Source of the DNA: Melanocharis versteri
Taxonomy: Eukaryota > Chordata > Aves > Passeriformes > Melanocharitidae
NCBI GenBank assembly: GCA_013397845.1
Contig: VZTG01005249.1
Coordinates: 62,001-126,000, forward strand
DNA: 64,000 nucleotides
Direction: 5' to 3'
This document shows positions 49,066 to 61,737 of the stretch, in pieces. Position numbers and translations under genes: made by a program. The notes under the pieces were generated by a model, which had not been told where the DNA came from, searched no databases, and worked only from the letters and a program-made list of their open reading frames with translations. How positions within the stretch are numbered: position 1 is the first letter of the stretch; each line of letters starts with the position of its first letter.

Positions 49066-49568
49066 CCCTAAGCCTGGAACATGTGTTTTTCCTGCACCGA
49101 CATAGAAACACTGAATGAAAATCAGAGGTTACTGTAGTACATCAGAGGAAATGAGATACTTGCTTCTCTGAGCCAGTTTTGTGTTCTGACATTCCCGTCC
49201 TCTGACAGACACCTCTTGTGTAACAACAAGCCTTGTCTGCCTCAAGACAGTACGTGGTGTCTGCGTGCAGCATCAGGAGATACAAATCTGACATGGCTCA
49301 CAACGCTGTCTTTCCTCCATCTCTGAGGCCGGATCTCTGCTGAAACAACACAAGAGCTCTGCAGAACAGGGAACACGCGCTCTCCGCTGCATGCAGATGG
49401 GGAGCCCAGGCCAGGCTCAGCATGATTCATCACTGGCACTTGAAGTGAAACCTTTTGTATTGCTTCAAGCTCGGTAGCTCGGAATCAATCATGCACTATT
49501 CCGCCTGCAGTTTCACACAAGCAGTCCTTTCATTTTTTGGAACTCTACAGAACTGGGGTTTTTTGCCC
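49066..49568. other. GC- and CpG-richer single-copy patch between LTR and CR1
   Basis: From about 49160 to 49520 the sequence is visibly richer in G, C and CpG than the surrounding single-copy DNA, with clusters such as GGAACACGCGCTCTCCGC near 49370 and CTCGGTAGCTCGG near 49470. It is not part of the LTR family as I know it, nor of the CR1 that follows. A 65-codon minus-strand frame covers 49242-49439. It could be a small regulatory element, a first exon of a non-coding transcript, or an unrecognised repeat. Confidence 0.4.
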
Positions 49569-49753
49569 CTTTACTGAGAGGGTGTTGAAATGCTGGAACA
49601 AGCTTCCTAGAGGGGTGGTTAATGCCCCAAGCCTGTCAGTGTTTAAGAGGCATTTGAACAATGCCCTTAGCAAAATGTTTTAACTTTTGGTCAGACCTGA
49701 AGCGGTCAGACAGTTGAACCAAATGATCACTGTATACCCTTTTCAACTGAAAT
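49569..49753 (+). mobile_element. CR1 LINE fragment, 3' end
   Basis: The plus strand reads as the last 185 bp of a CR1: GAAATGCTGGAACAAGCTTC near 49587, then CCTGTCAGTGTTTAAGAGGC, and TTTTCAACTGAAAT just before the tail. The order and spacing are those of the CR1 type whose 3' end carries short tandem units. The usual ATTCT-type tail is replaced by CCCTT repeats (next entry). Confidence 0.88.
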
Positions 49754-49808
49754 CCCTTCCCTTCCCTTCCCTTCCCTTCCCTTCCCTTCCCTTCCCTTCC
49801 CTTCCCTT
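49754..49808. repeat. (CCCTT)11 pentanucleotide microsatellite at a CR1 3' end
   Basis: Eleven uninterrupted CCCTT units (55 bp) directly follow the CR1 terminus. The lack of any interruption points to recent slippage, so length polymorphism is likely. The strand asymmetry (all pyrimidine on plus, all purine on minus) makes it a candidate triplex-forming tract. Confidence 0.95.
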
Positions 49809-52800
49809 GACAGCCTAAAACTAAAGAGCATTTAGTGGGTGTCTGAGCATTCTAGCACTCTGTTACTGAAATTCACTAACTATAGATATTTTGGGATGAT
49901 ATCTTACCTTCTCCAGATGCCTATAATTTGTAGGAGTTTTAAAGACACTGGTGAAAATGGAAAGTAATTTTTTTTACTAGGTTTTGTAGGTAATATGATT
50001 CAGAATTGTCTCTGGTGTAAACATCAAAATTTCAGCAGGTATGTATGTCTGGAATAGAGGTTTTGTGGATGATGGTTTCTGCTTTTGTACTTCTCCATCC
50101 TTTTCATCCCATGGTTACTAACTTCAGCGTGTGCAGTTAAAAAGCACAGTACATAACATTTTTACTGGAGATTTTTTTTTATTAAATTTTTAATTAGAAT
50201 CAACTTGGTTTTTACTTTTCAGTTCCAAGGCATATGTCTTTATGGTTGGATTCTCCCAACTTTTAATTCTGCATACACTGAAGACACTTAGAAGCAAAAA
50301 CAAAGAGACAAGATCAATTTTTACAGAACTGATGAAAAATGCGTGTGTGGCGTTTGATAAATGTATCACTCTGCACAACAAAACAAGATTCGTTGAAAGC
50401 ATGCCAGACATGTTATATGAAGTCTGGACCATTTAATTGTTTGAGATCTTTGCCAATCTTTTCAATTAAGGTTTATGCATCCAGTTCTAAATTTATTTTT
50501 TATCAGTAAAGACACTTAGGCAGTGATAGAATAGTCCCATGAATGCTTTACTGGATGGTCAATTCAATTTTTCAAATGACAGATCAAAAATATGATGTGA
50601 AATATTATTTAAATTATGATATGGAAGGATATTTGAAGTAGATTTTCCCAGATGTAACAAATTTATTATACATTTGTTAGGAACTATGAAGTTTATTGTA
50701 TTGTCCAATAGTGAAATAATTTACATATTCACTTCAGTGCTCAAATTCAAGCATTTTTCCTCCTTCTCTTGATTTTTCTTGTGCGTATGAAATATGAAGG
50801 GAACATGGCTGAACTGTGAACAGACAGTCCCTTCAAACTGGTCTACGTAAAGTGCATTTAAAACTGGAGATTCTTTCTGTATCCTGAGATTATGGAACAG
50901 TTTCAACTATTTATACCATTTAAAAAATCCTTTGATTACACTTTAATCACAATTAATAGTAATGCAGATATGATTTCACTGGCCTTTTAGTGTTTGTCAC
51001 TGATTGCTTAAGTCACTTAGGAATTGCAAAAAACTGGAAAATGGTATGTTGTAAGAACGTCTCAAACGTTTTATATATAGCCTGAGCTTTTCCTTCTGAC
51101 CTAATGTATTTGAGACAAGATACCAATTAATTTTAATAGGATTGGCTATGATAGGCTGTTCTCGCATTTTGATATGTGTGAAGACTGTATAATAAGAGTC
51201 TTGCACGTATAATTTTGTTGTGTGTTCTGAATTTACAGACTTCATTTTGGCAATTACAGGTAATTTTTGTTTTCTGTAAGAAAATTCACAAGATTTATGT
51301 AGAGTTGCATTCTGTTTGAGGGTTGTTTCCGGAGTTTATATCCACAAATTAGGTTTATATCGGGCATGCAACACATTTGTTCTGACAGTTCCAGGAAAAG
51401 CAAGGTACTGACAGCACTCTGGGAGCAGAATTGTACGATCGCTGGGTAATTGAGACCTTACCTTTAGCTGCAATGTGGAAGTAGCATAGCAACTATTGCT
51501 GCTTGAGCAAATCACCCTGTTTCTTAGTAGAGAAAGAAATGGGACCAGGCTGGATAATAAGCTCTGAGGCAGCACAAAACACTGAGGCGATATGAGTTAC
51601 TGTGCAAGGGCCACCATATTACAACAAAAGACTTAGAATATTGCACTTGTTGAGCTCTAAGCTTCCTGGAAATGCCCTTCCTTTGATCTTCCACCTGAAT
51701 AGAGGGAGAGAGGAATGGATTTTTTGTGGAAGATCAGTTGTAGCACTAGCATGCATGCTTTTTTTTACAATGTCTTATTTGTTGGTTATTTACGTGACTG
51801 AAGTTTTTATCCATTATATGTATTTTGCTTTAAGTCTAAGTAATATTATAATGAAACCTGTAGCCTCAACTCTGCCTCTGTTAATATTAAGTAGTTAATT
51901 GTATTTTTTTCAGCACCATAACTAGTATTGTCTTTCTCATGACACTCTAGTAAGACTCAGTCTTTTTTATTTTTTTTTTAGTTATTTAAGTAGCTACAAA
52001 ATTCCATTAGTCACATGCTTAAAGCAAGGGAAGTATGAATGCAGCCACAGTGGCAGGATATAAATGAGGATACCAATAACATGCTGTGAGGAAAATTAAT
52101 ATATTTTAAAGAGGCCTTGGATGATGGTGTTTAAAATTAAGCATATAAATGTGAACCTCTCCTTTCTATATCCATCTCCACCCTCCAAGAAAAATGAAGA
52201 ATAGTCCTTGAAAATGAGGGTGTAATATATAAAGAAAAGTATTTATGTAAATGTAGCTTTCCACATTTTTTCCAGCACTTTCATTTATTTTTGTTTGGCA
52301 TTCCTAGCAATGCATATGTGGACCATAATAATACCACTCTTTCTCATTGCTACTTGTATTTAAGAAGTTCTCCTGTAATGAAGGGGAAAATGATGTATAT
52401 TAATTGAAATTAAAGAATAAAGAATAAGAGTATCTGCAGCCATCCTCCTAGATATATGTATTTTGCCATGTACCTTTGGTGGATGAAGCAATTCACAATT
52501 GAGCCCAACTGAGCCAGAAAATTATTTATAGATGACAGACACTGGTAGGAATGGAATTTTTGTAATGCATTGTAAAATTTATCTTAAAATGCTCTGGTTT
52601 TACTTCATAGTTCCAGGTATCAGAAGTGTTGTATAAATCAAATAAATATGGACAGGTGGTGTTATGTCAGGTCTCCTAAGCAGATATTCATGATACATGT
52701 AACGCACCATTTTCTTGCCATTCATTAGGATCTGCTTGATAAAAATGAGTCAATATTTTTACAGCTCGGTGATCTTGTAAATGCAGTTAAATGCTCAGTA

Positions 52801-54471
52801 TTGTTATGCAACTAATTAGACCATAAATATTCACTAAATATATGCAAATGATAATAGATGTAAATATGCATAATTCTAAACACATTGCTTGAACAATCAT
52901 GTATATTTAATTTAAAATATACTTTTTTTGCAGTGAAGTTTCAGCCTCAATATTTTAAAATGTGCATACTTACTTATCAGATGATGTAAACATATATGTT
53001 CTTTAGGAAAGGGGTGCCTATAAGGATGTCTCAGGTCCTATTTACTGTATCTTGTAAATACAGCCTGACGAAGAATGTTTATTCTTTAGTGTTAGTAGAA
53101 AGCCTGTTCCATGTTATCCTGCGTTACAGGCTTTGTACACTTCTTGTCCACTAGCTTGCCATATTCTCCCAAATACATTATCATGTGCATAACACAAATT
53201 CATGCCTTTCCAGTCCGACTTCTGCTACAGCGTATAAATGGCTAGGATTTTTATTGGATGTAGATGTCTGTGTTTCAAGCCAAATTTTAGAGTGAGTTTT
53301 CTCAGCTGGCGTTTAATGCTGGACACAAGTAGTTTCCCCAGTTCCAAGCGCTGTTTCTGTAAACATTTGCAGAACAACTCCAATCTTAGCAGTGATGCAT
53401 AGTTAAGCTTCTGGCTTAGTGCCTTAGTCTAATCGTGGTCCAGAAACTCTGGTTTTCTTCTAATTTCTTCATGGGATGCAAAACATGACCATCATGCCAT
53501 GAACAGCAGGATCAGATAGAATGATTGCAGTCAACTGAAGGAGAGGAAGATGGCAGTAGATTCCTATTGAGTGGGAAATGTGAGATACATCCCAGCCTCT
53601 GTCTGGAGAGTTTCAGCTCTGCTAGTTGAATGATAGAGAAAGCAGCTAGTGCATGAAGGAGGTGGAGATCATTCAAGTTTAATTTGTCTGGGCTATTCAG
53701 GAGTCATGTTTGGTCATTCTGCTGGTCTTATATCTGAAATGAAGAAGGTATTTGGGGAGGATTTTCCAGTGATCTGTAGAAGAGGTTTTGGTACTGGTGA
53801 CCAGTGTCATTTGGAGCTTGTTTCCAGTCTCTGGGAACACAAAGGGGTTGAACTAGGGGAAAGATATATGCATTTTGGTGGCTGAGACCAATCTTTCTGT
53901 CATATATGAGTAGCAATTATCTGTGTTTTAAAGGACAAAATGTATAAAGCTACAGAGAAATCGAAGTGGTCTCATGCAACAAGGCAGCCTTTTACGGACA
54001 GTGGTATATCCTTCATAATGACAGATCAGAGCACTGATTTCTTTAAAAGTAATTAATTGAAAAGAGACTGTATGTACAGTATGAAACATATGATATACAA
54101 ATGTATTATTGGGGGGGTGGAGTTTAATTAAAATAAAATGTTCCTAATATTAAGTAGATTTTCCCTCAACAAACATAAGGAGATATTATATGTGTTCAAA
54201 AACTAATTCAGAGTGTGAACACTTGGAAAATTGCATTATACAATGTCCCTTCAACATAAGGCAAATAAAATTTATTTATTCAAAAAGGTCTATTTTTTCA
54301 TTACATTTATTTATACTGACACCAAATCTCTGCTTATTTCTGCCTACATTTATGCTTTTGGTATATTTCTGGGAAAGTTACTTCCGAAGTACGAAGACTC
54401 GGTAAAATGTTTTGGCTGAAAGGAGGATGATGGGAATGGGCAAGTTTTTAATCTTTAGAAGTATATGGAAA

Positions 54472-54494
54472 GCTGTCATGGATGACATGACAGC
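54472..54494. repeat. Perfect inverted repeat, 9-bp arms, 5-bp spacer
   Basis: GCTGTCATG is followed by GATGA and then CATGACAGC, its exact reverse complement. As RNA this would be a short hairpin, too short for a microRNA precursor. It may be chance or a protein site. Confidence 0.85.
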
Positions 54495-56892
54495 CAAGAA
54501 ACTCTGAATCTTTTTTCACTGTGAAGGAATTATTTTTTCACACTGTTACCAGGGGGCAGGCTGACTGGATTTCTTTTCCTTTGTTTCAACAGCTTCTGGA
54601 AACAACTACTTTTTGTTTTCACCATGGACAGGTATGTGCTGCAGTTGGCTGGGCAATTTAAATCCAGTTTTAATCTAGTTACTTTGCTCATAGTAAACAG
54701 GAAGTATGTGCAACACAATTCAGCATACCCTGCTAAATATAAACATATTTGAACAAAAATTATGCACTTCATTATAATTTTATTATACAGATGAGGTCAC
54801 AAGAATAGAATTAACTTGGACATTTCTGTAATTATACCTCCTGTTTCAGAGCAGTTTTGTACTTTCTGCAGAAATCAAGAATGTGTATGGAAGGAAAAGT
54901 GGACAAGAAAAAAAACAACAGCAAAGTGCAAGAGTTCTGTAGGGCTCATCAGAGCCAAGAGCAAGATAAACTGTGAAGTACTGATGCATGAGAGTTATAA
55001 AAGCCCTGCATGCTGGTCTAATGCTACTTCAACTGAAATTAACACTGACAAAGGAGGAGCAACTTGCAAAAATCCAGAACTTATCTACAATGTGAAGCAG
55101 GGTTCTGCAAGAATTGTCATTCTGTAACAGGGTGCATGACCTGTAATCATCTTATAGCAGGACCCTTGACTTTGTCATTGACAAAAACAGGGAAGTGTCA
55201 CTCTTGGTTTTCTTTGGCAGCAATTTCAAGGATAGAAGTCTGCTGGCAGGTGAGCTCTCATGGTTTATTCTCAAAATTGTTAGAACAACAGAAGTTTTTG
55301 AAAGTAGGATTAATTTGTGTCCCCCGGAGGAGTTCTTGGAAGGAAACTGTGGTATAGAAGTAGTTTTTTAAAGCACCAAAGCATGATGACTGGTTTCTTC
55401 AAAAAAACAGTCTGTTGATGATTATAGAGCATTATCACATTCTTTGTATTTTGACGGGATTTCTTTTGAAACAGGGTATCTGATTCCTGCAATTATTTGT
55501 TTTTCTTCAACTGAACAGAATAGGCTATTGTGGCTTTCTATTTTCAGTGGTGGAATCACATGGCAGAAAGCAGGATCTTTGTGCTAATGGCTTGAGAATG
55601 TAAATCTCTGGCTTCTAAGATTGCACTCATTTCTTTTTTCTTCAATTATTTCTAAATATTTCATTGCTGGGTAGTAGGACAATTTCTCATAAAGGTTGTG
55701 TATCTCTATGTTTGGGGATCTTCAAAAGTTGACAGGACAAGGCCTCGAGCAACCTGATCCAATTTTGATCTTAATTTCAATCTTACTTTGAGCAGGAAGA
55801 TAACATCCAGATGTCCCTTCAACAAAAAATATTGTTTTAGTCCAGAACTTTCTTGTTCTAGATTGCCACAAAAATCAGAAAGAGAACAGTTGTATTCGCT
55901 GCAATCAGATCTAAATGGGAAGATTTTCTCTGCTAGAATCTGTGTAAATGGAAGCTGAGACTGAAGAACCTGGAGGAACTGAGTGGCTTGTTTTGCTGTT
56001 TCTAACATATCAGGTGTTTGCTGTCATGTTTTAGCTTATCTTTCCTTCTAGTTTTATATCTTTGAACTTGGAAAATGACCCCTTATATTCTAATAGATAC
56101 AATAATATTTTCAATTCTTTTAGAGGAGCTACTTATTCCATCGCTGTTATTTTAATTTACTGAACTATTAGTATTTTTCCTTTAAAATAAAAATATACCA
56201 AAGGAGGGAGTAGAGGAGGGGTGAGAGTGAGTGAGAAGTTTAGAGCAACTTTTGCTTGGATATGAATATACATGGGGAAGAAAGCAACCAAATTATGTTG
56301 ACGAAACAGAACAAAGATCAATAGCAAAACAATCAGCTCTGTTTGTCCTTACTTATCACACAGGCATAATGAGAAAATTTACCCTAGCAAAGAAATTGTG
56401 TATGAAGAATTTTCCTGTCTACAAAAAAGAAAAGATGATGGGAGAAATCTTACTTCTAATAAGAAGAATAAGAGGAATAAATGTGTGATAACTTTCTGAA
56501 ATTGGTTAAAGCTTTTGGGTGGTGTTTGACAGGAGACTGTTATTCCTCTGCAGAAGCCATACAGAACTGGTAGATTTATTAAGAGTTTATGCTAATAGCT
56601 ACAACTTGGACATACTCTGAATTACTAGTGGAGAATGCACTATGACAAGCTGTTTTGTAATTCTACAGCCTTTGTTGCATGAATGAGCAATTCACAATAA
56701 GATAACATGAAGTGATTAAGGACCTCTATAATTCAGATATATAAATTGCTTTAATTTTCCATCTGTTCACCCATTAATAATTTCAATTTTTAATTTTTAG
56801 TAGGAAAGACATTCTTGTGGAAAAAGTTGCTGAGAGGTTGAACATTGAAGTCACATTTGCCAGCAGCAGGGACAGTTTTTATTACCAACTAA

Positions 56893-56906
56893 TTTTTTTT
56901 TTTTTT
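56893..56906. repeat. Poly-T tract (14 T)
   Basis: A plain T homopolymer with no element attached. Confidence 0.85.
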
Positions 56907-57213
56907 AAGTAGTTTAAAAATGTATAGAAGATATGTGCCTTTTATCAACTGTAGATTTTGGAAGCTCCTTGAATAACAGTCGGGCTTCTGGCTTGTATTC
57001 AGTTCAAAGAAATTCACTTTTAGCAAATAATTTGACTGAGATTTTAGATTTGGGCTTGAATCTCTTGCTGAGAGTTTTTTCACCACTGTTTAATATTCTC
57101 TCTCGCATGCATAAGTCTTTGGATAAATAAGTAAAATGTGATCCTTTACTTCCTTAGTCACTGTGGTAAACTCTTGCTATGAATAGACTTTGTGTCTGGC
57201 TTTCAAAACAAGG

Positions 57214-57780
57214 CTACAAGCAGCATTTTCTCTTAGCAAGAAACTTGCTGACAGTTCCTTGGTGCCTGTCCCACCACAGATGTGATAATGAAGAGGATGA
57301 GCATGTAGAAGAGAGAAGGACCTGACAGAAAGGGGGTGTAAGGGTAGAAGTGCTGACCTGCAATTCTCTTTCCTCTTGCATGTGGAAACACAGGCACATG
57401 GCATATGTGGCAAATAACAAATAACAAGCATTGATGCACACACGCCTAAGATGAGACTGGAGTGACAGCTTGAATGAAAAGTATGGAAGGTTTGATCCTG
57501 ACAGTTTTCCTTCATTTCTCCTAGCTGACATTCTGTGCTCTGCTCTTCTATAGTTTAAAAAAAAAAAATTAGAGAAGATGCGATTGAAATAATGTTGTGT
57601 TTGACTATAAAGTCCTTCATTTTTCACATGGCTATAAAAATGCAGTTGATATCCTTCAAATTTAAGATGACTCATTCTTACTGGGATGATGCCAGTAACT
57701 GAGGTTATTAGTGGCATAGGCTGGAAAAAACCCAATAGTTTGGATAAATTTTTCTTGGGAGACCGTTCTCTTTGCATCAT
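57214..57780 (-). other. Longest open frame in the window (188 codons), probably not a gene
   Basis: The minus strand is open from an ATG-ATG pair at 57780 to a stop at 57214. The predicted protein starts with a basic segment (Arg, Lys), has a Phe-rich stretch near residue 90 produced by an A/T homopolymer, a Cys- and Tyr-rich hydrophobic part near residues 115-135, and a Ser-rich part near 155-170. I recognise no domain. The same strand also has 112- and 68-codon frames overlapping it in other phases, so this piece of DNA is generally poor in minus-strand stops. No promoter, splice-site set or poly(A) context argues for translation. A chance frame of this length is not surprising in a window of this size. 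Confidence 0.15.
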
Positions 57781-60692
57781 TCATAGACATGCATCAAACT
57801 TACTTTTTTTTTTAGTCTGTCACAGACGTTGCAAAACAAGTAGAAAATATTTTTAAAGACAATGGCTAATAAGAGCTATGTATCTTGCAACTTGTCTTTA
57901 TACTAATGCTTTGATAGGCAGATAGTACGTTGCTGTTTGTAAAATGCTTCCATTATTTTAAAACATGAAACTGATGATTAGTCATTCAAATAAATTGTAA
58001 TTAAATGGGAACATTATGATTATATTATGCTAATGATAGAAGTGTGTTTCAAATGTTTGCAAGTTATTCAAGAGAAAGTATTAGGCAATTAGAAAAAAAT
58101 ATTAGTGTTTGTTCACTCTGAAGCTATCAAGTGACTTGATTTGCATTAACAATTTTAAACCTCTGTAGTCTCATTCACAATAAATTGCTGATAAGTAGGA
58201 GATATTCCACCAAATGGAGGTACAGGAAAGAAGAAAGAAAGGGCAGAATGTCGCTGTCTTATGATTAGTGTAACATAATTACTAAAGCAGTCTTTAGAAG
58301 CTGAGGGATTTTGACATTTATGGTAAGTTATTTATTAATGATACAGCATAATTTCATGGCTGTCATGCAGTTCTGTATGACCTCCCATGAGAGTTGCTGG
58401 AGGGCCACAATAAACATGGACTAGTAATGTTTTCTGGTTTGAAATATATCAGAAATTTTATGTGGAAATGGCTCAGTCCCGATTCTTGTGGGTGTATTAC
58501 AAAGAATAATTTTTAAAATGCAAAACACTTGTACATATAATCAAAGAAATAAAATATCAGTGGATAATTTCAAACATCAAAGAAAAATGACCATGAAGTA
58601 GTGAAATTCTGTAAAAAGGTTTTGAAAAAAGGAAAGAAGTAGAAAAGACATAGAATGTATGTAGAAAACAAATTTTTATTCTTTTGAAGTAAATAGCAGT
58701 AAAGAGCAAAGCAAGTGTGGCCAACATAGATGTGTTTTGAATGCTATTCAAAGCAAGAATATGACTGTCAAACAAATGCAGAATTCTTCAATTACACCAA
58801 AATTTGCTTCTAAGTCCTGTATGTTTATTTAATACGATTTCTTTTTCTAAATTATGATTAAACATAATCAGAACTCTGCGTATGTTCTGAAACTCCCATA
58901 GCCCATGTTTAATATAATTATTTGCCGTTCTGCATAAATTCTTTTGAAATTGTGTAGCTGTTAGTTATCTATTATTAATGCTTCACAGATGTGAGGAAAA
59001 AGAAATAAGTTTTGATTTTCAGGGTGTAATATGTATTATACAGTAGGTAGGTTCCCAGCAGACTTTTCTTAGTCCATAAACTTCCACGTTATTCTAGAGT
59101 ACAGTTCATTACTGGGATACATCCCTGACTTTCGTACACACAAAAACTCTGATGAAAGGTAATGTGTGAGAGGGAAGTGCTAAACTGTTGGAATGTCTGT
59201 GAAATGAGTGAGCTCAGACTTGCAAAACTTCCCAGCTGAGTTTTAATGTGATGTGGAAACTACTTTTTTTTCTTCATTCTAAAACTTAGCGAAGTATAAT
59301 TCAGGACTTGTAGCTCTTTTCCTTCTTCTTTGCTTGTTGTCACAGTAATGTTATGTTGCTAAGAGTTAGTGGAAATAAGGGCGTATCATGTTCTAGATTA
59401 AAGCTTGCAAGAACTGTACAGGATAAAGTCTGAGCAAATGAAATGTCAGTGTTAATCTTTAAAAGTTTAAAGTTTTGTGAATGAACTTCAGCTGAGATAT
59501 GTCATTGCTGACAATGATTCTAGGAAAACTGGGTTAGATACAAAGTTAGTATTGTTATCAAACACAAGGATTTTGACTTTGGTAACCTGAACATCATTCA
59601 AGTCAATAGAAATTTGTTTATTCAGCTTGAAAAGCCTTGGATATGCAAAGCAGAAAATAATGTAGGATTGAGTCCATTGTATTATAGTGCTACGGTTGTT
59701 TGTGGTAGCATTGAGCAAATGAAGTTCTTTATTGTGTTGGGTTTGAACGAATCTGAAATTTATATACTTAATGAGTCCAAATAGGCCTAATTGTTTGCTT
59801 GGGAATAGTAATTAAAATTGTTAACACAGTAATTTATATCTTGGGGTATTTCTGTTAGAAGGAAACACTTTCCATCAATCATATTGAGAGGAAATACAGT
59901 AATTTGAAAGTCTTTATAGGACATGGGAGAGACAGACTGAATTCCCTGTACTACCTGAATAAAACCACTTGTAAGGATGAGATCTGTTACTCTCCTGTTA
60001 AATGTTGTGCTAACAAGCTATTAGCTTCCTGTTGGACTTGCAGATTGTAGATACTAATCTGAGCAAAGTTTTATATCTTTTCCATCCCTCATGACACTAG
60101 CCTAATATGTAAAATTTTCTTTAAAAAACCTAAATATTTATGTTAAAAGAAAATATTTAAATGTAAGAAAATAAGCATACTCTAAAACAGTGTTACTGAG
60201 TACTCAAACTACTCTCAGTTAACGCAGATATCTCTTTTGCTGATTTTAGTGCTAATATAGGCATGAAAACATTGAGATGTAAGTTACTAGGAACCAGCTC
60301 ATCTTGCTGACAGCCCATTATCCAGCATGTGGTTATTCCCAATTAACTGTCTATTAGGTGTGACCCACAGTTTGAAAAAGACCAAAAAATACTGAAAGTG
60401 GGTGAAATATCAGAATTCCAACCCTAATGTAAAATACTGATCATGAACAAGTTTGTCTCATGTTAAACACTTATAGTGGGGTGCTCATTCGTGGGAGGTT
60501 ATGTATCTGCATCTGACTTCTCCAAAAAGTGTAATTAATCCATACCTACAGTTCCAGACTACATGAATTGCTAATAGAAGTAGTAAAAGCCTTTGTCAAA
60601 TTACTGTTAATGAAATGTTAATTTTCACATTTACAGAGCAAAATACTTTAGGGGCAGGAGCAATGCAAACTTCTGGTTTCTACAGCTGGTTT

Positions 60693-60715
60693 TGTTACAG
60701 CTGGTTGCTGTAACA
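60693..60715. repeat. Perfect inverted repeat, 9-bp arms, 5-bp spacer
   Basis: TGTTACAGC, then TGGTT, then GCTGTAACA. ACAGCTGGTT also occurs just upstream (from 60682) and again within the structure, so a small direct repeat and an inverted repeat overlap. This may reflect replication slippage with template switching. Confidence 0.85.
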
Positions 60716-61723
60716 CATCACACTATATCCTGGGAGATATACTGGGAGAGAAAGTAGTTATGCAATAGGAAATATCTGTAAAGGACAAAAATCTAATTTT
60801 AATCTTGGTATCATATGTATAAATATATAAACAACCTTTAAGCAATGCTGCACACAGATGCTTTAAGATGATTGCTCAGACTTCACTTGCACTGACAGAC
60901 GTGATTCACTTCAGTGATTGCAGAGCAGCTGACATAATGGCAAGATGAACAATAAACTGAAAGATCACAGATTCTGGATTGATTGTATATCTTCTGTAGC
61001 ACTCTTCACACACACAGCCAGTGTTTATTAGATGTGATGCTTTAACCTGGTTAAAGGTAGGCAGATTTTAGTAACCTCTAAATTCATTTGCAGTGTTGAT
61101 GACCCAGGGCATTTCACTGAAGCAGTAAAAGATGTTTGTTCAGTTGCATTGTGTTTTGTGACAGACATGATTTATTAAGGCCAGTATTATAACTAAGGTA
61201 GTACCCAAGAATGAAATACACCATGCAGTCAAAAGGGTAAAGTGATTTGCTTTTGTTATAAACCTTTCAGCATCCCAAAAGACGTGCCTAGAGTAAGTCA
61301 ATAGATTATCTGTGTGCTAGACGCCCCACAGTATGGTGGATTGTCAGTGAAAGGGCCTGGCTTTCGATGAGATTTGTGTTTCTGAATCCTTCATGATGTC
61401 TTGAAAATTTTTAATTTGAGACCTGCTCCTAAACTGATATTGTCCTCATTATATCTCTGTTCTGTGTTTATAAACTAAACCCCCAAAGGATTTGAAGAAG
61501 TAACTGTGAAGCTTAATTAAGGTGTGTGGTGTTCTGAAAATGCAAAATTATTCAATAAAAGGCTGTCTGTATCTTATTCAATGTTTAATATAGCTGCTTG
61601 TCCCCAGATAACTGCTTTTTTTCTCCAGGTAGAGTGCCATAAAGAGTCCATTATGTCTTTCCCCATCTATTCTTTGCTAATGGACTTGTGTGGAAAACAT
61701 GGTTCCTTAAACTGATTTCTTTT

Positions 61724-61737
61724 TGTGTGTGTGTGTG
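61724..61737. repeat. (TG)7 dinucleotide repeat
   Basis: Seven perfect TG units after a T run. A short microsatellite. Confidence 0.9.

Noticed and set aside
49754..49808. CCCTT array as an interstitial telomere
   Set aside because: The vertebrate telomere unit is the hexamer CCCTAA; this is a pentamer attached to a CR1 end.
54472..54494. Inverted repeat as a microRNA precursor or a bacterial-type terminator
   Set aside because: The stem is only 9 bp, far shorter than a microRNA hairpin, and there is no bacterial context or T run after it.
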